A stretch of DNA of 64,000 nucleotides from Tautonia marina (GTDB lineage: Bacteria > Planctomycetota > Planctomycetia > Isosphaerales > Isosphaeraceae): assembly GCF_009177065.1 (NCBI RefSeq), contig NZ_WEZF01000005.1, forward strand, positions 248,001-312,000, given 5' to 3'. This document shows, piece by piece, positions 45,895 through 54,591 of the stretch. Position 1 is the stretch's first letter. Every line of letters begins with the position of its first letter. The position numbers were made by a program, and so were the translations under genes. Under the pieces are notes generated by a model, which had not been told where the DNA came from, did no database searches, and saw nothing but the letters and a program-made list of their open reading frames with translations.

Positions 45895-47190
45895 ATGACC
45901 ACGCCCTCCTCTGACATCCGAGTCCTCAACGACGCGACTTGCTCGGCCTGTGGCTTGCTGTGTGATGACATCGTCCTGTCCATCTCGGGCCATCGGATTC
46001 TCAAGGCCGATCGAGCCTGCGAGCTTGGCCGTTCGTGGTTCCTGGGCAACCACCGAGTTGAAACGCTGCCGCCCGCGTCGGTCGATGGAATCACCGTGCC
46101 CGTCGCCGAGGCGATCGGACGGGCCGCCTCGATCCTCGTCAATGCAAGGGCCCCGGTGATCGCAGGGCTGACCTCGGCAACACTCGAATCTCAATCCCTT
46201 GCTGCGCGACTGGCAGATCGGCTTGGGGCGACGATCGGTCCGGATCATTCCGAGGAAGCCACCCCTCGCCTTCTGGCCATTCAACGCTCCGGAGCCGTGC
46301 TGGCCTCATTCGGCGAAGTCATTCATCGGGCGAAGTTGATCCTGTGCTGGGGTATCGACCCGGCCAGAACCCACCCTCGACTCCGGGAACGATTGATCGA
46401 CCGGCCCGGCCGCTTTGTGCCCGAAGGTCGAGCGGGACGAACGGTGCTGGTGGTCGACCAGAGCGTTTCCGAATGTCGAAGTTGGGCCGACGGCGCAATC
46501 GCCGTCTCAAGCGGTCGCCACACCGAGGCCATTCAGGCCCTCCGAGGCGCCGTTCGAGGGGTCGCCGCCGATCCGATCCGGGTGGAGCGACACTCCGGAT
46601 CGCCGGTCGATCTCTGGCAATCCTGGGCCGACCTCCTGAAGCGTGCTCCCTATAGTGCGATCATCTTCGGCGCCGAACTGGCCCGCGAGGGAGCTTCGGC
46701 AATCGAGGCCCTGATGCGATTGCTCGACGACCTGAACACGACCACCCGATGCGTGGCCGTTCCGCTGGCCGGTCCCGGCAATCCCGCCGGGGCCGAGGCG
46801 ATTCTCACCGGAAGGCTGGGGGCCCCGGTTTCCGTCGACCTCGCGGACGGGATCGCCCGGTATCGCCCCGTTGACGCCGATCCGTGGCTCCGCCTGCAAT
46901 CCGGTGAGGCCGATGCCCTGCTTCTTGTGGGTGAGGACCTCGATGAGCGGACCACGACTCGCCCCAAGGGAGTTCCAGTGATCCTCCTCGGCCCGAACGC
47001 CACCGCGCGATCTGCTCCCGGAGTGGTGGCCATCGCCACCGGAATGCCGGGGATCGACGATGGTGGCACCTTCTACCGATCCGACGAAGTGAGCTTACCC
47101 CTGCGACCGGCGATGACTCCCGTTCACCCCTCAATGCACGAGGTGCTGGCAACGCTCCTCAGTTACTGTGCGACCCTTCAATCCCACTGA
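45895..47190 (+). CDS. fhcB: Formylmethanofuran dehydrogenase subunit B homologue
   Basis: This 431-aa protein corresponds to FhcB of the bacterial formyltransferase/hydrolase complex, which processes formyl-methanofuran in tetrahydromethanopterin-linked C1 metabolism. The N-terminus has CSACGLLCDDI, then a further Cys in RACELGRSWF, the cluster-binding pattern of FwdB-like proteins. The body is a molybdopterin-oxidoreductase-like fold (ARAPVIAGLTSATLESQ, LILCWGIDPARTHPR, AAGPG-type loop). The start ATG 45895 is chosen by family. fhcD follows after 49 bases; fhcA and fhcC are not in view. Confidence 0.9.
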   Translation: MTTPSSDIRVLNDATCSACGLLCDDIVLSISGHRILKADRACELGRSWFLGNHRVETLPPASVDGITVPVAEAIGRAASILVNARAPVIAGLTSATLESQSLAARLADRLGATIGPDHSEEATPRLLAIQRSGAVLASFGEVIHRAKLILCWGIDPARTHPRLRERLIDRPGRFVPEGRAGRTVLVVDQSVSECRSWADGAIAVSSGRHTEAIQALRGAVRGVAADPIRVERHSGSPVDLWQSWADLLKRAPYSAIIFGAELAREGASAIEALMRLLDDLNTTTRCVAVPLAGPGNPAGAEAILTGRLGAPVSVDLADGIARYRPVDADPWLRLQSGEADALLLVGEDLDERTTTRPKGVPVILLGPNATARSAPGVVAIATGMPGIDDGGTFYRSDEVSLPLRPAMTPVHPSMHEVLATLLSYCATLQSH

Positions 47191-47239
47191 TCGCACCACT
47201 CCTCAAACCTCCTCCACCGGCTCTCGACCGGAGCGCACA

Positions 47240-48181
47240 ATGCAGGTTAACGGTGTCCCGATCGTCGATACGTTCGCCGAGGCCTTCCCAATGGTCGGCG
47301 CTCGCTTGATCGTCACGGCCGACACCGCGCACTGGGCCGAGATTGCCGGTCGAGAAATGACCGGCTACGCCTCCAGTGTCATCTCCTGCGACGCCGAGGC
47401 GGGCATTGAGCGTCCCTTGACGCCGGAGGAAACCCCCGACGGTCGGCCCGGCGTGGCGATTCTCGCGTTTGCCTTCAGCAGAAACGCTCTGGAAAAGGCG
47501 CTGATCAAACGAGTCGGCCAGTGCGTGATGACCTGTCCGACGACCGCATGTTACAACGGCCTGCCGATCGCCCCCGGAGACAAGACCCTGAGCCTCGGCG
47601 GCAAGCTCCGCTATTTCGGGGATGGCTGGCAGATCAGCAAGAAACTCGGCGACCGACGCTTCTGGCGCGTGCCAGTGATGGACGGCGAATTCACCTGTGA
47701 AGACCTGTTCGGTTCTCAGAAAGGAGTGGCCGGCGGCAACCTCATTCTGCTTGGCACCGACCCAGGCCCCACCCTCGAAGCCACCGAACGAGCCGTGGAC
47801 GCGATGCGAAAGGTCCCCGGTGTCATCTTACCCTTTCCAGGGGGGATCGCCCGTTCCGGTTCAAAAGTCGGCAGCAAGTACAAGGCCCTGCTCGCCAGCA
47901 CCAACACGGCCTACGCCCCCATGCTCAGGGGCCTTGTTCCAACCGAATTACCCGACGAGGTTCGTTGTGCGTATGAAATCGTGATTGATGGTCTGACGCT
48001 CCATGATGTCGAGTCGGCCACGGTCGCTGGCCTTCTTGCCGGAGCGACACCGGACATCGTCGCGATCACGGCTGGAAATTACGGTGGGAAACTCGGCCCA
48101 TTCCATCTTCATTTGCACGAGCTTTTGAGGCGAAACGGCGTCGCTTCCGACGCGTCTCCCTCCAACACCACTGCGACGTAA
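47240..48181 (+). CDS. fhcD: Formylmethanofuran:tetrahydromethanopterin formyltransferase
   Basis: This 313-aa protein is the Ftr/FhcD subunit that moves the formyl group between methanopterin and methanofuran analogues. The start segment VNGVPIVDTFAEAFPMVGARLIVTA, CPTTACYNG, the GDKTLSLGGKLRYFGDGWQ block and KVGSKYKALLASTNTAYAP are characteristic of the family. The length is normal. It lies directly downstream of fhcB on the same strand and is probably in one operon. Planctomycetes are among the few bacteria with this archaea-like pathway. Confidence 0.95.
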   Translation: MQVNGVPIVDTFAEAFPMVGARLIVTADTAHWAEIAGREMTGYASSVISCDAEAGIERPLTPEETPDGRPGVAILAFAFSRNALEKALIKRVGQCVMTCPTTACYNGLPIAPGDKTLSLGGKLRYFGDGWQISKKLGDRRFWRVPVMDGEFTCEDLFGSQKGVAGGNLILLGTDPGPTLEATERAVDAMRKVPGVILPFPGGIARSGSKVGSKYKALLASTNTAYAPMLRGLVPTELPDEVRCAYEIVIDGLTLHDVESATVAGLLAGATPDIVAITAGNYGGKLGPFHLHLHELLRRNGVASDASPSNTTAT

Positions 48182-48204
48182 CAACGGACGAGCCAGCCCA
48201 GCTT

Positions 48205-49422
48205 TCACAACCCACCTGAATTCCGAACCGATTGCTCCTTGATGCTCCTGGCGCAGAACTCACGATCCTTCCAGAGAACTCGACCCCGGAAATAGTGCCA
48301 GACGCTCGCGGTGGTAATCGCGATATATGCTGAGATTCCCGCTGGGAGTGCGAAGGCAAACACCTTCGGGAGATTCAGGAAGACGACGACGGGCATGGCC
48401 GCCACCGCCTGGCCGAGCAACCCCATCAGGCCCACGGCGAGCCAGGCGAGGCGGAACACTTCCGCGCCGTCAGCATTCCAGAGGCCGAACAACCCCACGG
48501 CAGTCGCCACCCAGGGGGTCCAGGCCATGAGTAACCCGATCAAGGCCCCCGTCGCGTACTTGTGCAGTTGGTAATCCATCCCCGCATACGCGTTTTTCCG
48601 CAAACCGCGCCAGATGTCTTGAAAGCTGCCGTACATATGAGTCTGAGAGAGTTCGGGAGTGGCATCGACCTGGAGCCGACCACCCTGTGATTTGACCCGA
48701 GAGGCGAACTGAATGTCTTCCACAATCTCGCCTCGAACGCTCTCAATCCCACCGACACGCTCATACGTGGATCGGCGAATCAAGACGAACGCGCCGTGTG
48801 CCAACGCCTCGGGGCGTGCGGGATCGTTCACCCGTCGCAGGGGATAAAGCATGGAGAGAATCTGAATCAAGGCCAGGGCAATCGAGCCTTGCCAGAAGGT
48901 ATCACAGCGCGGTCGGCCCAGGAAGGAAATGAAGTCCGCTTCCGACCGCTCGGCCTGATCAAGCGCCGTAGCCAATGCGTTTGGGTGCAGCCAGAGGTCG
49001 GCATCGACCATCCAGACCCACTCGGAATCGGTCGCGTCGACCCCTTGATGCAAGGCCCAGGTCTTGCCCACCCACCCGTGCGGTCGGTCGCCCCCGGGCA
49101 AGAGCCGCACCGGGTGACGATCAGGACCGGCACCGGCAACAGCCTGACGAACCAGATCGGCCGTGCCATCCACCGATTGGTCATCGACCACGTGAATTGA
49201 GAGATGAGGGTATTCCTGCGCCATCAGACATTCGAGTGTCTGGGCAATGTGCGCCGACTCGTTGCGGGCCGGAACGACCGCGGCCACCGTCGGTGCTTCC
49301 GCTCCCCAACGCCGGTCGGTCGGGCGCAGCCAGCGGGACGATCGTGAGCGATGCACGCAGACGAACGCTAGGGCCACCCAGCCGAGGGTAACGACCAGGG
49401 CCAGAATAAATCCAAAAATCAT
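48205..49422 (-). CDS. Membrane glycosyltransferase family 2 (HpnB/CrtQ-like)
   Basis: The product is about 405 aa. One N-terminal TM helix precedes a GT2 domain with VAAVVPARNESAHI, HVVDDQSVDGT, HGWVGKTWALHQG and the metal-binding VDADLW, then GIESVRGEIVEDIQFA. Three or four TM helices follow at the C-terminus (GALIGLLMAWTPWVATAV onward). This arrangement fits glycosyltransferases acting on lipids such as hopanoids or carotenoids. ATG 49422 has AGGAG 8 bases upstream. It starts 21 bases after the phytoene desaturase-like gene and is probably in its operon. Confidence 0.85.
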   Translation of the reverse strand: MIFGFILALVVTLGWVALAFVCVHRSRSSRWLRPTDRRWGAEAPTVAAVVPARNESAHIAQTLECLMAQEYPHLSIHVVDDQSVDGTADLVRQAVAGAGPDRHPVRLLPGGDRPHGWVGKTWALHQGVDATDSEWVWMVDADLWLHPNALATALDQAERSEADFISFLGRPRCDTFWQGSIALALIQILSMLYPLRRVNDPARPEALAHGAFVLIRRSTYERVGGIESVRGEIVEDIQFASRVKSQGGRLQVDATPELSQTHMYGSFQDIWRGLRKNAYAGMDYQLHKYATGALIGLLMAWTPWVATAVGLFGLWNADGAEVFRLAWLAVGLMGLLGQAVAAMPVVVFLNLPKVFAFALPAGISAYIAITTASVWHYFRGRVLWKDREFCARSIKEQSVRNSGGL

Positions 49423-49443
49423 CACGCGATCTCCTGTCTCGTC

Positions 49444-50979
49444 TCAAGGCCGCGTGGTTGCCGATCGGGGTGGGGTCCGGACACCAAGGTCCTTGGCGAT
49501 CCGACCCGCGGCGATCTTCCCGCTTTGGACCGCCATGGGAAGACCTGCACCCGGTTGCACTCCCCCGCCAACGAAGTACAGACCAGGCACGTCGGGCCGA
49601 TAGTTTAAGGGTCGGAAGCCCCCTCCTAGGATGTTATGTTTACTGCTTAAACCGTAGATCGCCCCTCGAAACGCATGGAATTTCCGGGAAAACTCGGCGG
49701 GGCCTGTCACCTGTCGCGTGACGGTGGCATCGGCCAGGCCCGTCATCCCGGCGCGTTCCAGACGCTCAATGAGTCGATCGGCATATCGTTCTTCGAATTC
49801 CGGATCGCTGGTGGTCTCATCCGGCATTGCGGGAGCACCGATGACGATGAAGGGGTTGCTCCCCCCCTGGGGAGAGTCGGCCGGATCGGTTGCACTGGTG
49901 ACATTCACATACAAAGGAGGATCGCTCGGGAACTCGCCGCGGTCGTAGACCTCGTCGTAGACCCGGCTTGATCCCTCGGTCAGCACCAGAAGGTGATGAG
50001 CCGCGAGGTCCCACGTCCGATTGCAGCCCAGTTGAACGGTGAAGAACGACCCCGAGGGTTCCACCTTCCCCTCACGGATCGTCTCGACCTCTGGGGTAAA
50101 GCCGCGCCCCCCTCGTAAGAGTCGATGCGTGTGAACATAATCGCTATTCGACACGACAACATTGCACGGCACCGGACCGTGAGACGTGGCCACCCCCTGA
50201 ACCCGTCCCGAGGCGTCCAACTCGATTGCTTCGGCTTCCACCCCGGTATGAATCTCGACTCCCAGGTCCCGGCAGGCGGCGGCAATGGCCAGAGGAATGG
50301 CGGCGATCCCTCCCGAGGTCGGATACCAGACTCCTTCCCGGATGATCGTCCAAGGGATCACCAGGAGCGAGGCCGGAGCCGTGATCGGGTTGAATCCCGA
50401 GTACGTCGGAAAGCCGTAAAGCAGTTCCCGGATCGGACCGGATCGGAACGTGCGATCAACCTCGGCCGCATACTGCTGAAAGGGCGAGATGATCCTCGCC
50501 GAACTCATCAGCGGCGAGGTCAAGACCTGCGGCCAACTTTCCAGCAAGCGATCGCAGTAGGCATGGCCGATCTTGGCCGCGAAGCGGTCGAGGCGTTCGA
50601 GGAACGGCCCGAGCGCATTGGCATCCACCGGGTCAATCGAGGCGAAGGCATCGCGGAGCCCAGGTTCATCGGCGGGCAGGTCGAGCTGTCGACCATCGGA
50701 AAACACCACGCGGAAGGCTGGGTCCAGTCGGTTCAACGGGAGGTAATAATCGGGGTCGAGTCCTGCCTGGGTGAACAGCTCTCGATAAACCCAGGGCATG
50801 ACAACAATGCTTGGGCCTTCGTCCCATCGAAACCCGGCCTCACGACGCTCGCTGGCCTTTCCTCCAAGGGCAGGGTGACGTTCCAGCAACGTGACTCGCA
50901 ATCCCCGTCGCGCCAGTTCGAGGGCAGAGGAGAGTCCGCCGACTCCCCCTCCAATCACCACCACATGCGATCCTGCCAT
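49444..50979 (-). CDS. Phytoene desaturase-family FAD oxidoreductase (CrtN/CrtI-like)
   Basis: This 511-aa flavoprotein has the FAD-binding motif VVVIGGGVGGLSSALELARRG at the N-terminus, the LERHPALGGKASERREAGFRWDEGPSIV block, and the C-terminal GLYFVGGGVQPGAGLPMAVQSGKIAA motif of the carotenoid desaturase/isomerase/oxygenase family. Its exact reaction (desaturation, isomerisation or terminal oxidation of a C30 or C40 carotenoid) cannot be told from the sequence. The linked glycosyltransferase supports a role in a glycosylated carotenoid. ATG 50979 begins the Rossmann strand. Confidence 0.88.
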   Translation of the reverse strand: MAGSHVVVIGGGVGGLSSALELARRGLRVTLLERHPALGGKASERREAGFRWDEGPSIVVMPWVYRELFTQAGLDPDYYLPLNRLDPAFRVVFSDGRQLDLPADEPGLRDAFASIDPVDANALGPFLERLDRFAAKIGHAYCDRLLESWPQVLTSPLMSSARIISPFQQYAAEVDRTFRSGPIRELLYGFPTYSGFNPITAPASLLVIPWTIIREGVWYPTSGGIAAIPLAIAAACRDLGVEIHTGVEAEAIELDASGRVQGVATSHGPVPCNVVVSNSDYVHTHRLLRGGRGFTPEVETIREGKVEPSGSFFTVQLGCNRTWDLAAHHLLVLTEGSSRVYDEVYDRGEFPSDPPLYVNVTSATDPADSPQGGSNPFIVIGAPAMPDETTSDPEFEERYADRLIERLERAGMTGLADATVTRQVTGPAEFSRKFHAFRGAIYGLSSKHNILGGGFRPLNYRPDVPGLYFVGGGVQPGAGLPMAVQSGKIAAGRIAKDLGVRTPPRSATTRP

Positions 50980-51316
50980 GCCGCGTTCTCGATCAAGTCC
51001 TGGACGGGAACGCCGATTGGCCGACTGTCGGCCGCAACAACAGCCTGTGATCCCGGAACAATCAGTGTAGGCGCGTCGGCCACGGCGATCCAAGCTCAGA
51101 GCCCGGCGAGCGCCCGCGCCCCGCCGCTTGACCGTCGGGCCCTCGAGACGATCCGGGAAATTGAGGGCGAATTGTGTTGCACACCTCCGGGAGATGTTTC
51201 AAGATATTCATGCTGTTCCCGTCTCCCTGCGCGTTGCTCCAATCTTGGCCTGGTTTCCCGAATTCTGATCGGGACTCCCATCACCGTACCGGGCCATCCG
51301 CGAAGGAGGGTTGATC

Positions 51317-51754
51317 ATGCACATTCGAAGCGTCCTCTCGGGAACGTCCCGGTCGATCATCACCATCGGCTCGGAAGCGACCGTTTCCGAAGCGGTTGCC
51401 GTCCTGGTCGAAGAAAATATCGGGTCGCTCCCGGTGGTCGACGACACCGGCGAGATGGTCGGCATTTTCACCGAGCGAGACATCCTCCGAGGGCTTCACC
51501 ATCAGGGCAAGGAGTATTGCCACGAGCCGATCCATTCCGTGATGACCCGTCCGGTCGTCTCCTGCTCGGTCGCCGAATCGGTACACGACGCCATGGGACG
51601 CATGAGCGAACACCGCATCGGTCAGCTTCCCGTGCTCAACGAGGACGGACGCCTCGTTGGACTGGTTTCCGTCGGCGATCTTATCCGCTTCCTGCACGAA
51701 TCGGCCGATGAGGAACGGAAGAACCTCATGAATTACGTCTACGGCCCCGCCTGA
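51317..51754 (+). CDS. CBS-pair domain protein
   Basis: The product is 145 aa and contains essentially one Bateman module. Two CBS repeats are visible: VSEAVAVLVEENIGSLPVVDDTGEMVGIFTERDI and VHDAMGRMSEHRIGQLPVLNEDGRLVGLVSVGDL. CBS pairs bind adenosine nucleotides and act as energy or redox sensors. No attached effector domain is present, so a partner protein is expected. AGGAGG lies about 8 bases before ATG 51317, which decides the start. It is divergent from the desaturase gene. Confidence 0.92.
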   Translation: MHIRSVLSGTSRSIITIGSEATVSEAVAVLVEENIGSLPVVDDTGEMVGIFTERDILRGLHHQGKEYCHEPIHSVMTRPVVSCSVAESVHDAMGRMSEHRIGQLPVLNEDGRLVGLVSVGDLIRFLHESADEERKNLMNYVYGPA

Positions 51755-51841
51755 CGGTTCCCTGACCCTTGACTCACCGTTCCATCGATTCCTACGCGCT
51801 ACAACCCTTCCCAAGGGAACGGATGCCGTTCGTCGTCCTGT

Positions 51842-53047
51842 TCAAGATAGGGTCGCGAGGGCCTGTTCCAGATCGGCAGCAAGATCCGCCGGGTCTTCAA
51901 GGCCGATCGACAGGCGGATCAGGCCGGGAGTGATCCCGAGGCGATCGAGCAGCCCAGGCTCCTGCCCTCGATGGCTCGTGGTCGCCGGATGGCTCAGGGT
52001 CGTGGCCACGTCTCCCAAGCTGGGTGCGAAGGGGATCTGGCCGAGATTCCGGATGAAGGTATCGGCTCGGTGCCGATCACCGAGATCAATCGTGACGATC
52101 GCGCCGAACCCACCGTGAAGCAAGGTGCGTGCGCGTTCGTGATCGGGATGATCGGGCAACCCCGGGTAATGGACGGCCCGGATCGCGGAGGATCGGGTCA
52201 GGCGTTCGGCCAGTTCGAGTGCCGTTGCACAACACCGTGACGAGCGCAGAGGCAACGTCGCGAGCCCTCGGCAGGCGAGCCAGCTTTCGAACGGGTTGCC
52301 GGACAGGCCGAAGGTGGAGGCGAGCCGGCGAACTCGGTCCATCTCCTCGTGGGTGCCGGCAACGAGCCCGAGGGTCAGATCGCTATGGCCGCCGATCAGC
52401 TTGGTCCCGGAGTGAACCACGTAGGAGGCCCCCAGCTCCAACGGACGGCAGAGCAGGGGGGCGAACGTATGGTCAACCACCAGCTTCGCCCCAGCCTTGT
52501 TCGCCATCGCGGCCAGAACGGGGAGATCCGGGAGCCGGAGCAACGGGTTTGAGAGCGTCTCGACCATCACCAGCCGGGTCCGGTCGCGCAGGACCGCGGC
52601 GAGGGACTCGGGCCGAGTCGCATCGAAACCGGTTGCCTCGATCCCGAACCGTCTCAGCTCGCGATCAATCAGCGAGATGGTCTTCCCATAAAGCTGTTCG
52701 GCAAACGCAATGTGGTCGCCTGATCCCAGCTCGGAGAGCAAAACCGCGGCCGAGGCCGCCATTCCCGACCCACAGACGGCCGCCGCTTCGGCCCCTTCAA
52801 GGGCCGCAATCCGAGCCGCGAGCGCACTGGCGTTCGGGTGTCCATCCCTCGCATAAACAAACCCGTCGGCCTGCCCCTGGTAGACGGCATCGACATGGTC
52901 GAGCCCTTCAAACCGGTAGACCACGCTCAATTGGGGAGCGGGCACCAGGGGAGTCGAGGACGATCCGGGGAGGAGGTTCGGCCGGGCGCAGATCGTTTCC
53001 GGAGCGGGCTGAGCCGGGGAACTCCGGGGTGTGTCGGAAGGGTCCAT
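51842..53047 (-). CDS. Trans-sulfuration PLP enzyme (cystathionine synthase/lyase family)
   Basis: This 401-aa protein is of the Cys/Met metabolism PLP family. The PLP-binding Lys is in HSGTKLIGGHSDLTLG, the phosphate-contact Tyr in FVYARDGHPNASALAARIAALEGAE, and LVVDHTFAPLL carries the Asp that holds the pyridine nitrogen. Members make or break cystathionine or use O-acyl-homoserine or methionine; the exact reaction is not resolved here. The N-terminal 40 residues are Pro-rich and variable. ATG 53047 fits the family. Confidence 0.9.
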   Translation of the reverse strand: MDPSDTPRSSPAQPAPETICARPNLLPGSSSTPLVPAPQLSVVYRFEGLDHVDAVYQGQADGFVYARDGHPNASALAARIAALEGAEAAAVCGSGMAASAAVLLSELGSGDHIAFAEQLYGKTISLIDRELRRFGIEATGFDATRPESLAAVLRDRTRLVMVETLSNPLLRLPDLPVLAAMANKAGAKLVVDHTFAPLLCRPLELGASYVVHSGTKLIGGHSDLTLGLVAGTHEEMDRVRRLASTFGLSGNPFESWLACRGLATLPLRSSRCCATALELAERLTRSSAIRAVHYPGLPDHPDHERARTLLHGGFGAIVTIDLGDRHRADTFIRNLGQIPFAPSLGDVATTLSHPATTSHRGQEPGLLDRLGITPGLIRLSIGLEDPADLAADLEQALATLS

Positions 53048-53123
53048 CGCATCGGTTCGGCAGGGTCGATCGGTCTTGAATCGCAAACCACCAAGGAAGG
53101 AAGCCGGGACGAAACGAAGCCGA

Positions 53124-54287
53124 TCATCGCGCCCCGATCGGGCCATACTCCTTGCGATGGAGCCGGCCGGCGACGCCAAGTCGTACGATCGCTTCACCCA
53201 GATGTTTCAAGGCCAGGCGATCATTCCCGGAGGCTCGGGCCGCTTCCGCCTCGCGCCGACTGTTCGTGAGCTCGGCCCAATCGACCGGCCAGGCGTGTTC
53301 GACGGCCATCGAGTGCACGCGGCGGAGGTCGTCGCCCAGGCGATCGAACAGGTTCGCATCGAGCGGACAGGGAGCCGTAACGTAGATGTTTTCGTCCACC
53401 GGTTCCAGAACGGGTTTGCGATGAAACGCGTTCATCAGGCCGGTCAACGAGAAACCCTTTCCTTTTCCTGCTCCCTCGGCGGCCGCGCCATTGGTCGTGA
53501 CGGATCGAGAGGGGTCATCGGGATCCTCCCAGGGACCGGTCCTGACGACCATGACGGTGATGTTGTCCTGTCCCCCTCGCAGGTTCGCGAGGTGTAGCAG
53601 GTACTTGCAGGCCACCTCTGGGTGGAAGGCCGACGCGAATGCCCCCAGCTCCGGGTCCTCGACGGGACCAGAAAGGCCGTCGGAGCAGAGCAGGAAGACG
53701 TCTCCCGACTCGACCGGATACGGCCCTTCGATATCGACCTCAATATTCGGATCGGGACCGAGGCTCCGGGTGATCACATTCTTTGGCACCGACCTCATCG
53801 CTTCTTCGCGAGACAGGTGCCCCCGATAAATCAGCTCCCAAACAAGGCTATGGTCGAAAGTCAGTTGCTCGACCGTACCGTTGCGAATGCGGTAAACCCG
53901 AGAGTCTCCCACGTGGGCGATCAGCGCTCCGGCCGGCAGAAGGACAAGGGTCGAGGCCGTAGTGCCCATCCCCTCGAAATCCTTGTTGGCCGTGGCCTTG
54001 GTGTGAATGATCTTGGCGACCTCGCGATAGGCTCGGGTTAGCCCCTCGGCCGGGCTGTCGATCTTCAGCTTCGCGAAGTTGTGGGGAATGTTATCGCAGG
54101 CGAGCTTGCTGGCCAGCTCTCCCGCGGCATGCGCCCCCATGCCATCGGCAACCATGAAGACATGACCGCGTTTCTTCCAGGTTTCGACCGTCTTGGCGCG
54201 GACGATCGCGTGGCTGTCCTGGTTATTCGCCCGACGCATTCCTGTGTCGGTCGCCGCGGCATCGATAATGATCTCTTGCCAGTTCAC
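53124..54287 (-). CDS. PP2C-family Ser/Thr phosphatase
   Basis: This protein of about 387 aa contains a bacterial PP2C domain with all metal-binding motifs: DTGMRRANNQDS (Asp24), VFMVADGMGAHAAGE, the GMGTTAS block, IAHVGDSRVYRI, LLCSDGLSGPV and GGQDNITVMVV (second Asp). Beyond about residue 250 comes a segment with a tail that contains helical repeats (ANLFDRLGDDLRRVHSMAVEHAW onward) and is not part of the catalytic domain. GTG 54287 has GGGAG about 6 bases upstream. It probably counteracts Ser/Thr kinases such as the one near 62 kb. Confidence 0.92.
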   Translation of the reverse strand: MNWQEIIIDAAATDTGMRRANNQDSHAIVRAKTVETWKKRGHVFMVADGMGAHAAGELASKLACDNIPHNFAKLKIDSPAEGLTRAYREVAKIIHTKATANKDFEGMGTTASTLVLLPAGALIAHVGDSRVYRIRNGTVEQLTFDHSLVWELIYRGHLSREEAMRSVPKNVITRSLGPDPNIEVDIEGPYPVESGDVFLLCSDGLSGPVEDPELGAFASAFHPEVACKYLLHLANLRGGQDNITVMVVRTGPWEDPDDPSRSVTTNGAAAEGAGKGKGFSLTGLMNAFHRKPVLEPVDENIYVTAPCPLDANLFDRLGDDLRRVHSMAVEHAWPVDWAELTNSRREAEAARASGNDRLALKHLGEAIVRLGVAGRLHRKEYGPIGAR

Positions 54288-54591
54288 GACCGGCTCCCGC
54301 TGATTCGTCGATCGTACTCTGCCGGTCGGTAGCAGCGCCTCGATCGAAGGGGGCGTACTCCTTGGACACAATCAACCCTGACGCAACGACCATCCAGCCC
54401 CGAGGCACAGGTCACACGATCATGATCGCCCGCGACCATTGAGACGATCTTACCGACCGATCCTGCCGCTCAATAGACCCCAGACGACCTGAATCGGACG
54501 GATTTCCATCCGATCACGAGAGGATTGCTTCTCCTTCAGGGTAACGCGTCTGATGGTAGGCACGAAAGATTACTTCGACTAAGGTGGAATT
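54288..54591. other. Divergent gap between PP2C and M16 peptidase genes
   Basis: These 304 bases hold no gene or strong hairpin that I can support. They presumably contain the promoters of the two divergent genes. Confidence 0.35.

Noticed and set aside
50125-51711. Plus-strand open frame of 528 codons
   Set aside because: Antisense to the desaturase gene and out of frame with the CBS gene; no protein features.
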